Shown here in pieces: positions 16,865-23,991 of a stretch of DNA of 50,393 nucleotides. Source of the DNA: an uncultured Prevotella sp. (GTDB taxonomy: Bacteria > Bacteroidota > Bacteroidia > Bacteroidales > Bacteroidaceae); the NCBI GenBank assembly GCA_905233985.1, contig CAJOFA010000013.1, positions 1-50,393 of the forward strand, written 5' to 3'. The position numbers and the translations under genes were made by a program. Within the stretch, counting starts at the first letter, position 1, and every line of letters begins with the position of its first letter. A model generated the notes under the pieces. That model was not told the origin of the DNA. It worked only from the letters and a program-made list of their open reading frames with translations, and searched no databases.

Positions 16865-16977
16865 CCGATTATCGCCTGCGCTTTATCCGATTGTCTCCTG
16901 CGTTTCATCCACTCATCTCCTCCGCTCGAAACGACCATTTCCTGCGTCCGAGGCAACCACTGCCTCGGACGCAGGAA
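16865..16977. repeat. Degenerate 22-nt tandem repeats and a 17-bp perfect hairpin
   Basis: Units like CCGATTRTCKCCTGCGYTTYAT repeat at 16865-16886 and 16887-16908, with two poorer copies after. They lead into TTCCTGCGTCCGAGGCA (16939-16955), loop ACCAC, and its exact complement (16961-16977). The inner CCGAGGCAACCACTGC is repeated in a decayed hairpin near 17781-17796. Confidence 0.75.
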
Positions 16978-17032
16978 GACGTTGCATTAAAAACTGTCAT
17001 CTGTCATTTTTTCAAGAAAAAAGTGGCGAATA

Positions 17033-17064
17033 TTTGGAAGTCTCAAAAATAATACTTATCTTTG
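17033..17064 (+). promoter_or_regulatory. Promoter of the candidate tandem RNA
   Basis: TTTG at 17033-17036, a 20-nt spacer, then TATCTTTG at 17057-17064: a full-consensus promoter on the plus strand with no protein gene after it before the terminator near 17210. Confidence 0.82.
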
Positions 17065-17069
17065 CAACG

Positions 17070-17215
17070 TGAAAGGTCACAAAAAAGTGTCGCCATAGGG
17101 TAAGAGCCCCGTTTGTATCGGCAAGCGACTTACTAATGTGCACACTCTATAAGCTCCGTCTCGGACAAGAGCCCCGTTTGTATCGGCAAGCGACTTGTTA
17201 AGACGGAGTTCTTTT
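17070..17215 (+). ncRNA. Candidate small RNA with two covarying copies of a structured motif
   Basis: About 145 nt between a canonical promoter and a terminator. Two identical 30-nt cores (17102-17131 and 17167-17196; period 65 nt) begin AAGAGCCC and end GCGACTT. Within each, CGTTTG pairs with CAAGCG around the loop TATCGG, leaving a five-base bulge (AGCCC) opposite a single A; the bulge could also pair with the loop GG. The outer stems are GTAAG/CTTAC in copy 1 and ACAAG/CTTGT in copy 2: two base pairs change together while the core is untouched. The second motif is enclosed by the terminator stem. No known RNA family is recognised. It could be a trans-acting RNA or a tandem sensor; no plus-strand gene follows. 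Confidence 0.65.
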
Positions 17216-17220
17216 TATTT
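17151..17220 (+). terminator. Intrinsic terminator of the candidate RNA
   Basis: CTCCGTCT (17154-17161) pairs with AGACGGAG (17201-17208), extended by a G-U and an A-T pair, then TTCTTTTTATTTT. The loop contains the whole second structured motif. The T-tract overlaps the stop codon of the opposing gene. Confidence 0.65.
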
Positions 17221-17649
17221 TCTAAGTTCTTTTTCAGCAGCTGCAAAAGTATGGTCATTAATAATGGCGTATGGTTTGTAGATGTCACCATCTGCCAGTC
17301 GGCGCATGCACAATATGGTGCGGCATCCCAGTTCGCGACTGAAATAGGAAAAATAAGCACTCTCAGAATGTTTGCCTTCAGCAACCGGCCTCCAACCCAG
17401 ATATGTCGCCTTAGCAATATAGCCAGGGATATCCTTTGCCAATGCATTCTTAATGGCATTGAACTTATCGTCACCTACATTTTTGCTGACGATGGTTTTC
17501 AAGTCAGTCTTCGTGATTTCCACACGCATGGTAATTTCATTCGTGATAATAAAACGCAGTGGACTACCTTTCAGAAGTTCTGCCTGTTGCAGCACTTCAT
17601 TCCTGATGCGTTTGCTCTCTTTGTAGTAATCCTCGTTTGTACGTTTCAT
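17215..17649 (-). CDS. Hypothetical protein, possible LPD3/MuF-C-like domain
   Basis: A 144-aa intact protein without signal peptide or membrane segment. The N-terminus is charged (KRTNEDYYKESKRIRNEVL); the middle and C-terminus (VSKNVGDDKFNAIKNALAKDIPGYI, then YFSYFSRELGCRTILCMRRL) recall the LPD3-type domain found in phage and polyvalent proteins. That is a weak resemblance judged by eye, not a firm assignment. A canonical promoter ends only five bases before the ATG at 17649, so the mRNA is probably leaderless; a GTG at 17652 would be even closer. It converges on the candidate RNA, whose terminator overlaps its stop. Confidence 0.65.
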   Translation of the reverse strand: MKRTNEDYYKESKRIRNEVLQQAELLKGSPLRFIITNEITMRVEITKTDLKTIVSKNVGDDKFNAIKNALAKDIPGYIAKATYLGWRPVAEGKHSESAYFSYFSRELGCRTILCMRRLADGDIYKPYAIINDHTFAAAEKELRK

Positions 17650-17654
17650 CACTG

Positions 17655-17685
17655 CAAAGATAGTGAAAATCTTAGAATTGACAAA
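17655..17685 (-). promoter_or_regulatory. Promoter of the LPD3-like gene
   Basis: TTTG (17682-17685), a 19-nt spacer, then TATCTTTG (17655-17662), immediately followed by CAGTG and the ATG. Transcription should start at or next to the first codon. Confidence 0.8.
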
Positions 17686-17689
17686 GAAT

Positions 17690-18019
17690 TTCTCTCAATC
17701 TTTTGGATGTTACAAGAAAATTACCTATCATTGCCAATGGTTCGGCGAGAAATCCGGACTAACACAACCATTCGCTCCGCCCGAGGCAACCACTGCATCG
17801 AGCGAGGGGGGAGGTGTCGTGAAATAGCGGTGTCGTTCTTGAGAAATGCAGAAAGTAGGAAAGTAGGAAAGTGGACATTAAGCCTTTTCAGCGTACACGA
17901 AGGAAGGGGGCAAAGTGCGGAAAGGAGACATTTGTAGTATAAGTTTTTTAATTTTATATATTATAATAATACCATTTTATATTTTTATACTTTATTATTT
18001 ATAATAAAATCTTATGTTT
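17690..18019. repeat. Gene-free segment with a decayed hairpin and direct repeats
   Basis: No gene is seen. Bases ~17773-17806 contain CGAGGCAACCACTGC, a decayed copy of the hairpin at 16939. Bases 17846-17883 (GCAGAAAGTAGGAAAGT with an extra AGGAAAGT, then GGACATTAAGC) recur at 20243-20272. The last ~75 bases are almost pure A/T. Confidence 0.6.
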
Positions 18020-18521
18020 TCATCTATAATTTCTACCCCCAAATACCTTAATGTCTGTGGTGTAGCCGCCATGTTTCTCGGCTGCCATCTGGGCCTTCAA
18101 GTAGCCCGGACGCGTCGTGTCGCTCGGCATCACATGGATGCACAGGTCTTGCTCAACCGGCTTGTCCTTCTTATTGGCAGCATGGCTGGCTTTCTGCCAT
18201 TCCACATACTTATTGATGGCCTCTTGGTCAGAGCGAAGCTCCTCGTGCATGATGGCCTCTACAAGATGTGACAATTGACCCTTATTACCCCCCCGAATCG
18301 GCCACCAGATTGGCCATTTGACCACACAACTCCTTCCAAGTAAGGTCAGGGTACTGAAATTCCGCGCCGCTGATGTGTGCGCCAAGAATAGGGAAAAACA
18401 TCGGAACCAGGGGTTCGTACATATCTTTTGATGCCTGCGAGAGCAGGATTTTGATGCATTCTGTGCCCTTGCCAAGGTTTGGCATCGCGGGCGCTACGGG
18501 TTTTGTAATGTCGTATTTCAT
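18020..18521 (-). pseudogene. Frameshifted remnant resembling VirE-associated DUF3987 protein
   Basis: Two frames join into one protein of ~166 aa if one G is removed from a run of seven G at 18288-18294 (minus strand). As it stands, the first frame (from MKYDITKPVAPAMPNLGKG) stops at SGG plus TAA; the next frame continues NKGQLSHLVEAIM through KPVEQDLCIHVM to the stop. The regions MFFPILGAHISGAEFQYPDL and KHGGYTTD resemble the DUF3987 helicase-like part of Bacteroidetes VirE proteins, where SGGNKGQ would sit at the usual GKS loop. It is much shorter than the full family, so it is also truncated. Slippage or phase variation at the G run is an alternative to decay; an assembly error is another. 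Confidence 0.65.
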
Positions 18522-18559
18522 TGATTTTCTGCTTTTTAGATGAAACATAATGACCGAGT

Positions 18560-18706
18560 ATTCCAGTTATTCCAATTCCAGTTTATTATTTTTGATATTC
18601 CCATTCCGCTTACTATATATATAACTACTTATATATTAATTAGTTATATAATATATAAAGAGAGTTTATGTCCTCATTTTTTAATTGGAATTGGAATAAT
18701 TGGAAT
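18560..18706. repeat. AT-rich inverted repeat between two broken genes
   Basis: Arms 18560-18580 and 18686-18706 match at 20 of 21 positions (TGGAATTGGAATAA-type). Inside, TATATAACTA pairs with TAGTTATATA. The whole could form a large cruciform. Confidence 0.7.
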
Positions 18707-18727
18707 AATAGAAACAACTGTAACGCA

Positions 18728-18778
18728 TCGGCCTTTTTTACCTTTTCACTTTTTTACCTTTTTACCTTTTTACCTTTC
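18728..18778. repeat. Tandem TTTTTACC repeat
   Basis: Five imperfect units of TTTTTACC / TTTTCAC run to the stop codon of the broken small gene on the minus strand, which lies inside the last unit. Confidence 0.7.
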
Positions 18779-18972
18779 TTCTACCAGGCCCTTCAGCGCT
18801 TGGCGAAGTTCGTCGTACACCTCGAAGGCATAGTTGTCAACACTCACCCCTACAGGCATCGGCTTGAAGTTCGGGTGCAGCGTGCCGTCAGCCCAGCGCG
18901 TAATCGTGATGTGCTCACCGTCAAAGACATGCGGGTTGCGCCTTCACATCCAAAATCTGTGTTCTTATACAT
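18770..18972 (-). pseudogene. Frameshifted small gene of unknown function
   Basis: The frame starting MYKNTDFGCEGA at 18972 and the frame PHVFDGEHITITRWADG ending LRQALKGLVEER at 18770 join into a coherent 67-aa protein if one A is restored in GCAACCC near 18937 (giving GANPHVFDG). The shifted second frame is protein-like (HITITRWADGTLHPNFKP). The gene is not recognised. A -7 box (TACTTTTG, 19090-19097) lies ~115 nt upstream, with a leader able to pair GTCTCAC with GTGAGAC (near 19000-19042). Confidence 0.5.
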
Positions 18973-19089
18973 CGTAATAGTTCTTTCCGGGATACCCTCG
19001 GTCTCACACAAGGGGCCCTCCGCACAACTGGGAAAGTGAGACAGGCCTACGGTCCAACGCTTGACCGTTTTTCCCGTTGTTTGGTGCTG

Positions 19090-19097
19090 CAAAAGTA
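19090..19097 (-). promoter_or_regulatory. -7 promoter box of the broken small gene
   Basis: TACTTTTG on the minus strand; no clear -33 box. It directly follows the terminator palindrome of the next gene upstream. Confidence 0.55.
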
Positions 19098-19110
19098 CGC
19101 AAAAGGGCAT

Positions 19111-19157
19111 AAAAAAAGGTCTTATATAAGACCTACTATAAGACTTATATAAGACCC
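19111..19157 (-). terminator. Palindromic terminator of the 88-aa gene
   Basis: GGTCTTATATAAGACC (19118-19133) is a perfect 16-bp palindrome followed on the minus strand by seven T. A second partial copy of the TATAAGAC unit lies at 19136-19157. Confidence 0.75.
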
Positions 19158-19176
19158 TAATTCGTTGATTTACAGC

Positions 19177-19443
19177 CTACTTTATCAGCTTGTCAATTTC
19201 GCTGCTTCTGGGCGGCAACTTGCCCGTCTGCTGCCACGTGCCAGCCAGTTGCCCCAGGTTAGGAATGCCCCACAGCAGCTGAAACAACTTCCACTTCTTC
19301 TTGATGTTCAACCTCTCGGCCATGCGATCGGCAATGTAGGCAGCCTGGTTAGCCGACACCCCTTCGGCCAGCGCGTAGCCGTCGGCCACGATGACCCCCG
19401 CAAAACCGCCGACGTGATTTTTCCACTCGAAATTAATTTCCAT
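19177..19443 (-). CDS. Hypothetical 88-aa protein
   Basis: A small cytoplasmic protein with no signal peptide. The N-terminal half is mixed (NFEWKNHVGGFAGVIVADGYALAEGVSANQAAYIADRMAERL), the C-terminal half Lys/Gln-rich. I do not recognise a family. The ATG at 19443 is preceded by a run of seven C on the coding strand. It is intact and has its own terminator, unlike its broken neighbours, but no clear promoter. It diverges from the damaged WG gene. Confidence 0.55.
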   Translation of the reverse strand: MEINFEWKNHVGGFAGVIVADGYALAEGVSANQAAYIADRMAERLNIKKKWKLFQLLWGIPNLGQLAGTWQQTGKLPPRSSEIDKLIK

Positions 19444-19517
19444 TCTTTAACACTATTTAGGGGGGGTAACGGTTGTTAACAAAATTCTTTGCCGACGATA
19501 ACCAAAACTATATAATT

Positions 19518-20198
19518 ATGAAAAGGATTATCAAAGTATTATTTGCAGCATTCGTGCTGACGTTAGTACCTGCTACGTATGCAAACGCGCAGTGGAAAGA
19601 TCGAGGCGATTTCTTCGAGGGCCTGGCTGCGGTCAAGGACGCCAATGACAAGTATGGCTTTATCAACAAGACGGGGAAGGTGGTCATTCCCTGCAAGTGG
19701 AGATGGGCAAGAGATTTCCACGAGGGCCTGGCTGCGGTCGTGGACGCCAACGGCAAGTATGGCTTTATCAACAAGACGGGGAAGGTGGTCATTCCCTGCC
19801 AGTGGCGAGATGCAGATGATTTCCACGAGGGCCTGGCTTCGGTCTATGACGACAACTGAAATGAGTATAAGATAGGCAAGACAGGCGAGATTGTGGGGCG
19901 GTCTGTTGACCCGAACTCCATGTCCTGGCCAAGTCCAAGTTACGATTCAGGATGGGAACTGAAAAACGAGCGGCTATTTAGTAATAAAAAATGTTGGAAC
20001 AGAGGTTTAAAATGGAACGGAGGCAAAGTTGTACAGATTATAAAGGAAATAGATGAACACTCTGGAAGAGTAAAACATTATTGGGTGGTAGAATCAGGGA
20101 AGGTATATAAAAATGAAAACGATGCAGAAGGTGCTGCATATTTCTATTCCGTGTATGGCCTAAAGAGGACACGAGGAGAAGGAAGCAATTTTAATTAA
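19518..20198 (+). pseudogene. WG-repeat secreted protein interrupted by an in-frame TGA
   Basis: Signal peptide (IIKVLFAAFVLTLVPATYANA) followed by WG repeats (KYGFINKTGKVVIPCKW, twice nearly identical). The reading frame stops at TGA 19857-19859 after SVYDDN but continues in the same frame with NEYKIGKTGEIVG to 20198. Aligned with the previous repeat (DANGKYGFINKTGKVV), the stop stands where Gly is expected, so one base change GGA to TGA explains it. The downstream 112 codons (for example HYWVVESGKVYKNENDAEGAAYF) still look coding. It is either a recent pseudogene, a readthrough product, or a shortened 113-aa protein. Confidence 0.7.
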
Positions 20199-20242
20199 AA
20201 ACACAGCGGAACCCTTCTGTGCACGAACTGCCGACCATCTAA

Positions 20243-20272
20243 TATGCGGAAAGTAGGAAAGTGGACATAAAG
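20243..20272. repeat. Second copy of the GCRGAAAGTAGGAAAGT direct repeat
   Basis: Matches 17846-17883 apart from one missing AGGAAAGT unit and two substitutions; same orientation. The two copies bracket the three broken genes. Confidence 0.6.
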
Positions 20273-20298
20273 CACTTTTCTACCATCTAAAAACAAAC

Positions 20299-20343
20299 AT
20301 CCCTCCGACATTCCGAATTATCAGGAGCGCCGGGGGGATTTTT
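20299..20343 (+). terminator. Intrinsic terminator downstream of the WG pseudogene
   Basis: ATCCCTCCG (20299-20307) pairs with CGGGGGGAT (20331-20339), one G-U pair, then TTTT. Confidence 0.7.
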
Positions 20344-20376
20344 ATCGACCTCACACGAAGGGTCTGACTTAGTTCA

Positions 20377-20706
20377 TCATTCGTCTTTTTTGTGCCGGCT
20401 GACCATTTCGTTTACGTATTGCTCACGGCTGCCACTGCAGTAGCGGGGGTCGTAGTAGAAATCCCAATAGGCAGGGTTCGTCATGTCATCGGGCTGGGTA
20501 TGGGTGAATCCCCTCTGCCTCGGCTCGTCATCATCGGAGCCGAATATCTCATAGGGGTCATACATGTTCCCGTCCTCATCGGCCACCATGCCCGACTCGC
20601 CCAGCGCTCTGTAAACATGTCCACCGATCCGATCGCCGCTGTTCTCACCAAAGGTAGCGTCGTTCTCGTAGGAATCGTTGAAGTTATCATTCTTATTCAT
20701 AGGCAT
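20377..20706 (-). CDS. Hypothetical acidic 109-aa protein
   Basis: Soluble, strongly acidic and Asn/Asp/Tyr-rich (NDNFNDSYENDATFGENSGDR, then GSDDDEPRQRG), with no recognised domain. The C-terminus has DMTNPAYWDFYYDPRYCSG. The start could also be the ATG at 20700. It lies just downstream of ansA on the same strand, but its different composition and place at the island edge suggest it belongs to the accessory region. Confidence 0.6.
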   Translation of the reverse strand: MPMNKNDNFNDSYENDATFGENSGDRIGGHVYRALGESGMVADEDGNMYDPYEIFGSDDDEPRQRGFTHTQPDDMTNPAYWDFYYDPRYCSGSREQYVNEMVSRHKKDE

Positions 20707-20718
20707 TAAAATTTTTAG

Positions 20719-21747
20719 TTAGTTCTTTGTGATTTCGCCGCGGATGCTTTGCGTCATGTAGTGGCGCACCTGTTCGGGGTCGTCGTAGAGTCCTTGGAGG
20801 TACATCAGCTTGGTAACGGCTGACTCGACGGTGGAGTCGCAGCCGCTGACGACGCCTGCCTCCTGCAGCTGGTAGCCGGTGTCGTAGCGTCCCATCTCAA
20901 CGCATCCCTGCAGGCACTGGCTGATGTTGACGACTAGCTTGCCGCGTTGGGTGGCCTCGCGCAGGGCATGCATCACCCAGGGACGCTGCGGGGCATTGCC
21001 AGAGCCGAAGGTGCGCATGACAATGCTGCGCAGGTTGGGCGTGGCGATGATGTGCCTCACGAGGTCTTCGCGGATGCCTGGGAAGAGCGAGAAGATGATG
21101 ACGTTGTTGTCGAGGCGAAAGTGGGGGGTCATGGGCTGCTTCCACTGGGGCTTCAGCAGACGGTCGGTGTGGTAGAGGATGTTGACACCGGCGTCAGCCA
21201 GATGGGGGTAGTTGAACGACTCGAAGGCATTGAACTCGTCGGCGCTTTGCTTCGTGGTGCGGTTGCCGCGCAGCAGTCGTCCGTTGAAGTAGATGCCCAC
21301 CTCGGGCACGCGGGCGCGTCCCTGCTCGTCCTTGGCGACGGCCATCTCCACGGCTGTGATGAGGTTCTCCTTGCCGTCTGTGCGCAGCTGTCCGATGGGC
21401 AGTTGTGAGCCGGTGAAGATGACGGGCTTCGTGAGGTTCCCCAGCATATAGGATAGGGCAGAGGCTGTGTAGGCCATCGTGTCGGTGCCGTGCAACACGA
21501 CGAAGCCGTCGAACTGGTCGTAGCGGTCGGCTATGACATGTGCCAGTTCCGTCCACCGACCCGGTGTCATGTCACTGGAGTCGATGGGCGGGTCAAACTG
21601 GTAGGTGTCTATATCTACGTCGAAGGCTCCAAGCTCTGGAACGTTGCTGAGCAGGTGCTCAAAGTCGAACGGCTCGAGTGCACCCGTCCGCGGATTGCGG
21701 TTCATGCCAATGGTGCCGCCAGTGTAGATGAGAAGTACTTTGCTCAT
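20719..21747 (-). CDS. ansA: L-asparaginase type I (cytoplasmic)
   Basis: Hydrolyses L-asparagine to aspartate and ammonia. Seen: the first catalytic motif LIYTGGTIGM at the N-terminus with its Thr, the second motif VLHGTDTMAYTASAL with Thr-Asp, and the Lys region FTGSQLPIGQLRTDG. At 342 aa and without a signal peptide it fits the cytoplasmic AnsA type rather than periplasmic AnsB. A GTGAGTGGTGA micro-repeat fills the gap before it (21748-21777). Confidence 0.94.
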   Translation of the reverse strand: MSKVLLIYTGGTIGMNRNPRTGALEPFDFEHLLSNVPELGAFDVDIDTYQFDPPIDSSDMTPGRWTELAHVIADRYDQFDGFVVLHGTDTMAYTASALSYMLGNLTKPVIFTGSQLPIGQLRTDGKENLITAVEMAVAKDEQGRARVPEVGIYFNGRLLRGNRTTKQSADEFNAFESFNYPHLADAGVNILYHTDRLLKPQWKQPMTPHFRLDNNVIIFSLFPGIREDLVRHIIATPNLRSIVMRTFGSGNAPQRPWVMHALREATQRGKLVVNISQCLQGCVEMGRYDTGYQLQEAGVVSGCDSTVESAVTKLMYLQGLYDDPEQVRHYMTQSIRGEITKN

Positions 21748-21777
21748 GAATGGTGAGTAGTGAGTGGTGAAGGGTGA

Positions 21778-23805
21778 CTACAACTGAATCTCCAGCATGA
21801 TGAAGGAGTAGGGGGCCACGTCGAGCGTCATCTTCTTCTGGATATCGACGACATCCTTCTTCGGCGTAATGGGCTGCTGTTCGTAGTTGTTCTCATCGTC
21901 GGGATTACCGCTGAGGGTGGTCTTCATGGCAGTCTTGACGTTCTTGATGCCCTTGAAGCGTGACAGGTCAATGTTGGCCTTCTTGGGGTCGGAAGAGGCA
22001 TTGCATATCTTGACGAAGAGCTGGCGTGTCTTGGTGTTCAGCACGACGCTCTGTCCGTATGGCACATCCTCGGCAGGCTGAATGACACGCTTCTTGTCGC
22101 CTTCGAACTTCACACAGTCGCCATAGTAATATTGTCCGGCAGACTGTCCGAACAGCTGCTGCACATAGTAGCTACAGGTCAGGTAGGTCTGTTCGTTGTC
22201 GAAGTAGATCAGGTCGGGATTCCAGTTGGTGGCATCCTTCTTGGCAAACAGCGGAGCATAGGATGTCATAGCCACGATGTCGCCATTACGCTCGACGTGG
22301 AGCAGATACAAACCCTCTGCCAGCGCATCGATGAGCTTCTTGTCCTTGGCAGCATATTCGCCCAGATAGACCTTGGTCTTGCGGTTACGAGGATAGTTGT
22401 CGTACTGACGGCTCTTCAGGAAATAGTCGCGTGGCTCGTAGTAGTGCTCGTCGATGATGGGCATACCCAGCTCGTCGGCCAGCTTCCATCCGTTGTCCAA
22501 GTCGGAATTGCCAGGATGAGAACCAGGGCCGGCTGTTCCTACGATCACAATCTCAGGATGAGCCTTGGTGACACGTTCGTAGATATACTTGAATCGCTCG
22601 CAGAACTCAGGTGAGATGCGCTCTTCGTTGCCAAGTCCCAGATACTTCAGTCCGAAAGGCTCGGGGTGCCCGGCATCGGCACGCATCTTGGCCCACTTGT
22701 TGGTGGCAGGGTCGCCATTGGCCCACTCAATCAGGTCGATAGCTTCGGCCACCCACTCGTCCATTTCGGTCATGGGTACTACATCCTGTGCCTGACCCTT
22801 CATGCCCCAACCGCCGTTGGCACCCTGACAACTGACGCCGCAGGGCAGGATGGGCAATGGCTGCATACCAAGGTCCTCGCAGAACTGGAAATACTCGAAG
22901 TAACCGAGTCCCATGGACTGGTGGTAACCCCATGTGTTCTTGAGCTGACGGCGCTGTTCCTTCGGGCCGATAGTCGTCTTCCAGCGATAGGTGTCCCAGA
23001 ATCCGTCGCCACCACCGTGAACCACGCATCCTCCAGGGAAGCGCATGAACTTAGGATGCAGGTCGGCCAGTGCCTGTGCCAAGTCCTTGCGCATGCCGTG
23101 TCCCTTATAGGTGTCCCTGGGCATCAGCGATACCATGTCGATGTCGAGGTCACCCGTGTCGAGCACGAGAATCTGCAGGGCAGCCTTCTGACAGTCAACG
23201 TCAGGAATCAGCGCTACCACCTCATATTTCTTCCATTCCTTGCTATCTACCGTGATGGTGACGTCTGCCAGCAGCTTGGGGGCTCTGGGAGGCCATCCCT
23301 GTTGAGGTTCAACAAGAGCGATACGTACCTTCTTGACACCGTCGCTGACATTACGCATAAAGGCAGAGAACTCATAATACTCGCCAGCCTTGACGGAGAT
23401 ACCTCCAAATCCGTCGTTCTGTATGCCAAAGCCCGTCCAGCCGTCGTAGTCGTAATATTCCTTGGCCCGTTCGGTGTGCAGACGCATGTAAGTAGGATTA
23501 TTGGCATGAATGCCGTTGTCCATACGCGGCTCCATATAACCCAGCGAGTGACCAGGACGAACCGTACGCCAAGCCGTGCCCGGTCCCCAGCCGTCTCGCT
23601 CGGCGGGACTAAACTCGAAAGAGCCGTTCTGTATCAATTCGGCATAGAGTCCGCCATCGGCAGAGCTGCTAATGTCCTCGAAGAAAATACCGATTAACTC
23701 GTCGCTGATGGCCTTGCCGCCCTTCGGGGCAGACATCGGCTTCTGGGCGTTCATGCCCAGTGTGGCTGCCAGAAAGAGGGCAGCGAGTGTCATTCGTTTG
23801 TTCAT
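21778..23805 (-). CDS. Secreted alpha-L-arabinofuranosidase, GH51
   Basis: Releases arabinose from arabinans and arabinoxylans. A 675-aa protein with a signal peptide (TLAALFLAATLGMNAQ) and a GH51 catalytic core: PGGCVVHG near residue 270, the acid/base Glu in KYLGLGNEERISPE, and the nucleophile Glu in KVYLGEYAAKD; a beta-sandwich C-terminus follows. An N-terminal carbohydrate-binding-like module (residues ~60-220, with FEFSPAERDGWG) is typical of this Bacteroidetes subgroup. The start at 23805 is chosen because the in-frame ATG at 23838 overlaps the promoter box. uxaC is transcribed divergently, and both act on plant sugars. Confidence 0.93.
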   Translation of the reverse strand: MNKRMTLAALFLAATLGMNAQKPMSAPKGGKAISDELIGIFFEDISSSADGGLYAELIQNGSFEFSPAERDGWGPGTAWRTVRPGHSLGYMEPRMDNGIHANNPTYMRLHTERAKEYYDYDGWTGFGIQNDGFGGISVKAGEYYEFSAFMRNVSDGVKKVRIALVEPQQGWPPRAPKLLADVTITVDSKEWKKYEVVALIPDVDCQKAALQILVLDTGDLDIDMVSLMPRDTYKGHGMRKDLAQALADLHPKFMRFPGGCVVHGGGDGFWDTYRWKTTIGPKEQRRQLKNTWGYHQSMGLGYFEYFQFCEDLGMQPLPILPCGVSCQGANGGWGMKGQAQDVVPMTEMDEWVAEAIDLIEWANGDPATNKWAKMRADAGHPEPFGLKYLGLGNEERISPEFCERFKYIYERVTKAHPEIVIVGTAGPGSHPGNSDLDNGWKLADELGMPIIDEHYYEPRDYFLKSRQYDNYPRNRKTKVYLGEYAAKDKKLIDALAEGLYLLHVERNGDIVAMTSYAPLFAKKDATNWNPDLIYFDNEQTYLTCSYYVQQLFGQSAGQYYYGDCVKFEGDKKRVIQPAEDVPYGQSVVLNTKTRQLFVKICNASSDPKKANIDLSRFKGIKNVKTAMKTTLSGNPDDENNYEQQPITPKKDVVDIQKKMTLDVAPYSFIMLEIQL

Positions 23806-23835
23806 GATAGTTATCAATTTTAGGAATTCTTTTTG

Positions 23836-23843
23836 CAAAGGTA
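23836..23843 (-). promoter_or_regulatory. -7 promoter box of the GH51 gene
   Basis: TACCTTTG on the minus strand, 30 nt before the ATG; no clear -33 box is seen. Confidence 0.65.
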
Positions 23844-23948
23844 ATGAGAATTCACCGAAATGCAGAAGGGTAGGCGTGTTTTTTTTACTTTTATAACCTT
23901 TTTCTTCAAAAACTTCCGCGATTATTTCTCTGTGCGGAAGAAAATGCC

Positions 23949-23956
23949 TATCTTTG
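23949..23956 (+). promoter_or_regulatory. -7 promoter box of uxaC
   Basis: TATCTTTG, 35 nt before the uxaC ATG; the -33 region is weak. It lies ~105 bp from the divergent GH51 box, so the two genes may share control. Confidence 0.65.
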
Positions 23957-23991
23957 CAGACAATAAATCAAAACATGTTAACTTGAAACCC

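Noticed and set aside
17102..17196. Two-repeat CRISPR array
   Set aside because: The 30-nt repeats are 35 nt apart, which fits CRISPR spacing, but there are only two, no cas gene is present, and the flanks change together as paired stems, which CRISPR spacers do not do.
17251..17937. 228-codon plus-strand frame opposite the LPD3-like gene
   Set aside because: It has no promoter, its sequence is not protein-like, and the opposite strand has a canonical promoter and a coherent protein.
23860..23991. Longer uxaC starting at 23860
   Set aside because: The extension covers the -7 box at 23949-23956 and adds residues foreign to the family.
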